Positions 59,153-64,000 of a stretch of DNA of 64,000 bases are shown one piece after another (positions within the stretch are counted from its first letter, which is position 1; each line of letters starts with the position of its first letter). Both the position numbers and the translations under genes were made by a program. The notes under the pieces are model-generated. The model made no database searches. It was not told the DNA's origin and was given only the letters and a program-made list of their open reading frames with translations. Source of the stretch: Talinum fruticosum (lineage: Eukaryota > Streptophyta > Magnoliopsida > Caryophyllales > Talinaceae); assembly GCA_021018815.1 (NCBI GenBank), contig JAITYX010000008.1:7810001-7874000 (forward strand), in the 5' to 3' direction.

Positions 59153-61319
59153 TCAATTGTACAAGTAGTTCTCTCTCTCCCTACTAGCCCTCACCGGGTT
59201 CTTCTCCAGCCGGCTGGTGGGCATATTTAACGGCCTAGAAAAGTTAACTGATGGAGGATCAGAACCAGCACTGCTCTTTGAATCTCCCATGGAAAACCCG
59301 GCAAGTTTCTTTGCAAACTGAAACTCATCCATTGACTGTCTTTGCACCCTCTGAATCCTCCTCTTAGCCTTAGTTGATTCCGTCAGGTTCATGTAACTCG
59401 GCCTGGTGTTAGTACTTCCACTGCCACTCTCCTCTGCCCCGGAAACTGGGGTGGTGGAGGTACAGAATGACGAAGACGCCGGGCTGTCATCGAACCGGAA
59501 TTCTGAGCTGGGGCTCGATGATGAACGTGTTCCTTGCCCAAATGTGGGTGGTTTTGCTGAGATTCTGGTGGTCATATTGTTCTTTCTGACTCTGACTGAG
59601 CATTGGAGTTCGGAAGATTTAGGGCAAGTCTCTTTGAGGTTGTTATTCACAAGGGTTTTAGGAGGCGGGGTTTTGGCTTCAGATGCCGCTGTGCTGTTAG
59701 CTTCCTCCATTATTAATCTGTTCTCCCATGGCTTTGCTGCCATCCACCTTTCTAACCAACTCCAACTGTTCTTATCGATCTCAAAGCTTTTGAATGAGGG
59801 TGCTGAAATGTTGGTCCTAGCATCTGAATTGGATGCAGATCTGAATTGCTGCAAAAAGACGAAGTGGAAGAATTTTCAATCAAAAAGTGCAAAAGTTGGC
59901 TTCAAAATTAGTGCAAGAAATTTGAACTTGAACAGAGTCAAAACCATGTTTAAAAGTTGAACCTTTTGAGCAAGAGAATAAGCTAGGGCTCTTTCTCTTT
60001 TGAAAGCTCCCTCTTGCCTCATTTGCAGCTTTGTTTTCACTTCGTCCAATGTTCCTTTGCTATCACACCACCCTTCCTACAAAAATTTTCAACAGTTGAA
60101 TTTTCAAATCAGAAAACAGGAACCAATTATTGATCAAAAAATGAGGAAAAGAAAACTGAATCATCTGTTCCATTTCACCTCAGCTTGCCTCAAGATTTCA
60201 GCCTGTGTCCGTCGCTCATCGAGCAATTTCTGAACTGCCTGTCCTTCAACAGACATTCTAACACGCCGAGCTCTAACCCGAGCCTGAACACGAACCAATG
60301 CCTGCATACACCTTAGTGTCACAGCAGCTTGCTTTCGAACTTGTCGCCCTCGAACCAGAGCCTGCAGCCTCACAATTCCCTTCAATGCCTTCAGTGCCCT
60401 CCTTGCCTACATTTGGTTCAAGAACTAGTTTAGAGATATCCATCGGACCAATGACTTCAGAAAAACTTCTCTAGAAACTACCTTATATTTTTATCTGTTG
60501 GTACGAATATTCATCTTGGACTATGAAACTAAACATAGCCCAATTCAATCATTTTATGTTTTGCACCCTAGTAATCAGCATCAGAAAAATGTAAAACATG
60601 TAGTGCAGAAATTGTGGACCCTCCGTAATTTGAAATAAATATAAGCAATTTTACTCCTGAAAATTCTACAATGAAACGTAATTATTTCGATAGAATCGAT
60701 ATAATGGTATAGGAAAAATTATTACATGGCATAGTTCGCATATCACTATTCATGCCCTAACTTTATCACGTGTAATATTGTATACATCTCGACATCGTTA
60801 GAGAGAAAAGCTGAAACCATTAGAATAAAAAACAATTTATTTGAAGACCGTCTCATCTAAAAAATTACGATAATGTAGGAGGAAGAGAGAGAAAAGAAGC
60901 CATATTACCAAGAATCCACGGAAGGCAGTTTGGATGCGAATGGAAGCCCATTCTTGTCTGACAGCCTTGAAATCCTTAGGAGGGGCTCGAACCACAGTGG
61001 CCACAGCAGCATTAAACGCATCGTGTCGAGAGGGGGAATCCGAGCCCTCTGATGCAGCCATTTTACGCCGCCCCTTGAACCCTTTGAAGGTGCTAAGATC
61101 TCCAGATGGACTCCTCCATAACTTCCATTTCTTCCCTTTACTATGCCCTGATTTCTCCTAATAGAAAACATTTTGAAGCACATTAATGGTGAAACAGAGT
61201 AATTCAAAAATAAAAAGGAAGAAAGGTTCCATCTTCAGTGGTTAAACTTACATGGGCATCTTCCTTTTCTGGTTTTTGAAGCCAATTAGGGCTTTCACCC
61301 ACTTCCCTGAAGCACCCAT
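59153..61319 (-). CDS. IQ67-domain (IQD) calmodulin-binding protein, five exons, one-base deficit in exon 1
   Basis: IQD proteins are calmodulin-recruiting scaffolds at microtubules, plasma membrane or nucleus. Exons on the minus strand: 61319-61252, 61157-60909, 60406-60179, 60076-59963, 59848-59153; all GT..AG. The IQ67 core spans the exon 2/3 junction, the conserved family intron site: [21 protein letters not shown], then [16 protein letters not shown] and [17 protein letters not shown]. Next come [20 protein letters not shown] and a Ser/Pro-rich basic C-terminus containing [15 protein letters not shown] and SLNFSRP-like SVNFSRPLN. In exon 1 the A-run has 5 bases (61273-61277 on +); a sixth turns [13 protein letters not shown] into the family-like ..[11 protein letters not shown] and restores the phase to exon 2 ([16 protein letters not shown]). 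Corrected length is 451 residues. The leader upstream is GA-rich. Confidence 0.92.
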
Positions 61320-64000
61320 CGTTGGAGAGAGATAGCAGAACAGGGGTTGGAAATTGGAAACAGAGGAGAGAGAGGTGAGATTCTAAATAAGCGAAATGAT
61401 TAAAAAGATGGTGAAAGTGACAGAGAAATTGTGAGTATTTGAGCCTATTAAAGATTAAACAAGAGGGTTGAGAGTTGAGAAGAAAGAGAGAGACAGAATG
61501 AAGACCAATGAACTCAAAGGAACTGGAAACCCCACTCTGTTCTGCAATAACTGAGAGAGAAGGCTAGAGAAGGCTGTCAAAAGGAGACCTTGAAATCTGG
61601 TTATCAGGCAATTGAATGAGAGAGAGAGAGAGAGAGGGTGGTTTGTTTATTGGCGGATTTTAGTGGGTTTTTTGGAGTAATGTGCAGAGAGACAGAGGAG
61701 AGAGAGAGAGACCAACGATTTGAAATTCAAAAATGTAAAGCCCAACGGAAACGAGGGCGTGTCCCGCTTAATTTTGCTACGGGAACTCTGCGAAATTATT
61801 AAAATACCCTCCGCAAACTTAACGCTGTGTTTGTTTGTATTGACTGCACAAGGAAAGAAAAATTCTCCCCTTTTCTTCCTATCTTCTTTTTTGTTTTTTT
61901 ATTTAATTTATTTTAAAATTATAATATTTAATTATACGTCAATTGTTTATTGTTAAAAGGCCAATCTCATTACATTTTTGTTTGTTGAAATAAAAGTTCA
62001 ACTACAATATTAAGCTAAACAAAACATTAATAGTAGTGCCTATTGAAACTAAAGGATTTGTCTATAATGTATTGTAGGTAGATAGATTGAAGAAGACAAA
62101 TCATGGCGGTTATGAGATTGGAGGTACATAGATTGAAGACAAATAAAAAGTGTAGGCTAGGCCGGCTTGATTTAGAGATTTTGGAATTCTACCTCGAGTT
62201 TGTGGCATAATTGAATTGATGGCATAATTGAATTGATGGCAATGAGGGAGGCCAATCTAGGTCATGGGTGGGTGAGGAAATCGCAAAAGTTGAGGGGAAC
62301 AGAAACTCGGATATATGCCTAGGTTGCAATTCTAGAGTGGAGATCCATGACTTACCTTTCGTTCTTGAACGAGGATTGTTTAACAAATTTTTGGAGTTGA
62401 AAGAAAAGATTTAGTTAAATCCTATCGATTTTGATTGGAAGGAAATTGATAACGAGAGAGAAAGTGAAGCAATTGTGAAGCATTGTAACGAAGAAAGTTT
62501 AAGTCATGACTCGTCAATTGTCAATTGAAAAGGGAGAGAGTCATCACTTTTATGAGAAAAAGTGTATTTTACCCGACAACCCCGATCGTATATTGGTAGA
62601 CATTATTGCTGATTTTTGTTATTTTATTTACTTTAATTTGGCCGACTATTTTTGTAAATATTGGGTTATGTTTAAATCATATATTTTGAGTACATCTATT
62701 AATCGAAAGAAAAGCTAATAATATTACCACGAAAAAATATAGATATTTTTTGATACAGTATTGTAATATATCTATAACAAGTCAATTGTGTAAAGAATTT
62801 TTTAATAATATTTTAAAATAATAAATGTTTCATTGTCCTTATTATTTAGCTCCTCCCAAGTTTATCCCCAAAAGCATAGGCATAGCAAACCCTAGCCAAG
62901 CCAGCGAGGAGTACACTACATAGGGGAAAGGGGAGGAAATCCCTCTCCCCCAAACAGAGCACAAGAAAAGAATGGACCCAAGTAGCCCTCGTTGAAATTG
63001 TGAAAAGGGCACGACCACTTTTGTCATCTACCAAAAGAATTAATTCTTCAAATTAAAAATTAAAAAACCCCACTAAAAGACACAAAACCCAACAAAATTC
63101 TCAATAAAATAACTTTATTTATTAATTTCCAAAATATTAAAAAAAACAATTTTCTTTTCTTTTATTTCTTTAGAGCAAAAGTTGGAGGGAGGGAAAGCAA
63201 TAGCATCCTATGTGCTTCTGTTCTGTCTGTATTTGACATCCTGAAGATCAGCGTGGGACCCCTGTTGGATTTTGATATCATGGTCTGCCAGCCGTTTGAT
63301 CCACAGACTTTGCCCACATCAGACGGCTGAGATCTGCCCATTATGAAATTTGAAAACTTTTTGGGATTTACTATGACCTTTTATTGTTAAAATTTATTGA
63401 AACTCATAAATGTGAATGTGAATGTGAATGTGAATGTGAAGGTGATTAGGGGAAAAAAAAGGGTATTGAAATTACTGACTCCCATGTCGTTTTTTTGGAG
63501 GGAAGCTTTTGAACTCATTCATTTACACGGTGGATGAATGAATATATTGGATGATGGTCCATGCTCTGAGTGTGAAAACTTGACATCATTTTTCAGGTGG
63601 TGAAAATAATCAACTTCAAAAAGTTATCTTTCATCATTCATTTTAAAGTGTTTATATTTGCTGGTTAGGATTTTACACAGGCGTGCACAAAAAGTGGAAA
63701 ACTATATATTTAATGAATTGAATTTTTTGATTCGGTTTTGTGTTGGGTTAATTTTGAGTCATGCCATATTTGTAGATTGGGCTAATCTATGAGAGGATGA
63801 AGTGTATCTACCAAACCAAGGCCTAGATTTGGGTTCATAGTCCCCCCTAGATTATACATTAGGATACACACCTAGTGACATATCGACAAATGTTTTGTTA
63901 AAATTCTCAATGTGGAACCGATAGGCTTAACAACTTTAAATTCTCCAAATCAGAATTCATTGCTTCAAATTTTAATTTTTTCATCCGTTTCATTATTAGT
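61320..64000. other. IQD upstream region and terminal intergenic DNA
   Basis: 61320-61720 is the IQD leader and promoter side, with CT/GA repeats at 61618-61636 and 61682-61711. Beyond, no supported gene; overlapping small frames at 62842-63034 on the minus strand lack resemblance. A TGTGAA hexamer repeat is at 63411-63440. Confidence 0.55.
63411..63440. repeat. (TGTGAA)5 hexanucleotide repeat
   Basis: Five tandem tgtgaa units, last followed by ggtg. Confidence 0.9.

Overview
The window is nuclear DNA of a flowering plant. It is AT-rich, its genes carry plant-type GT..AG introns and plant-specific families (BAHD acyltransferase, GH32 invertase, CC-type glutaredoxin, IQ67-domain protein, class A heat stress factor), and long gene-poor stretches hold transposon remnants and microsatellites. 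Low GC and gene style argue against a grass; I cannot name the species.

Layout. (1) 1-26240 is a rearranged tandem cluster: four copies of a spermidine hydroxycinnamoyl transferase-like BAHD gene, all on the + strand (1-263 partial; 2789-3587 dead fragment; 9989-11541 two one-base deficits; 19246-20735 intact), followed by one cell-wall invertase / fructan exohydrolase-type gene on the - strand (22474-25319). Non-coding blocks repeat with the genes. Behind the third BAHD copy the 3' flank and 5' flank of the invertase are joined with the gene body missing, so the ancestral repeat unit was probably BAHD + invertase. An LTR remnant with a second, ~4 kb LTR-like element nested inside it splits that unit (about 12240-16785). 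(2) 28398-29027 is a complete hAT-type MITE with 18-bp terminal repeats and a perfect 8-bp target duplication. (3) 29612-39000 is a plasma-membrane ADP/ATP-carrier-like gene (PM-ANT1 type) whose two exons are separated by an 8.4 kb intron holding a LINE remnant and a TIR element. (4) 45917-46441 is an intronless CC-type glutaredoxin. (5) 54897-56601 is a class A heat stress transcription factor with a heat shock element upstream. (6) 59153-61319 is a five-exon IQD calmodulin-binding protein.

Five of the spliced genes (BAHD copy 3, invertase, carrier, heat factor, IQD) give full-length family-like proteins; in all but the intact BAHD copy this needs one base added back to a homopolymer run inside an exon. 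BAHD copy 2 needs two. Every deviation is a one-base shortening, which points to consensus error in a long-read assembly rather than parallel loss of unrelated genes.

Functionally, the BAHD/invertase cluster concerns phenolamide-type acylation and apoplastic fructoside hydrolysis; the other genes are ordinary single loci with no evident joint pathway. I saw no CRISPR array, tRNA, rRNA, or bacterial or organellar gene. The most noteworthy items are the reconstructable history of the BAHD/invertase duplication and the systematic homopolymer signature.
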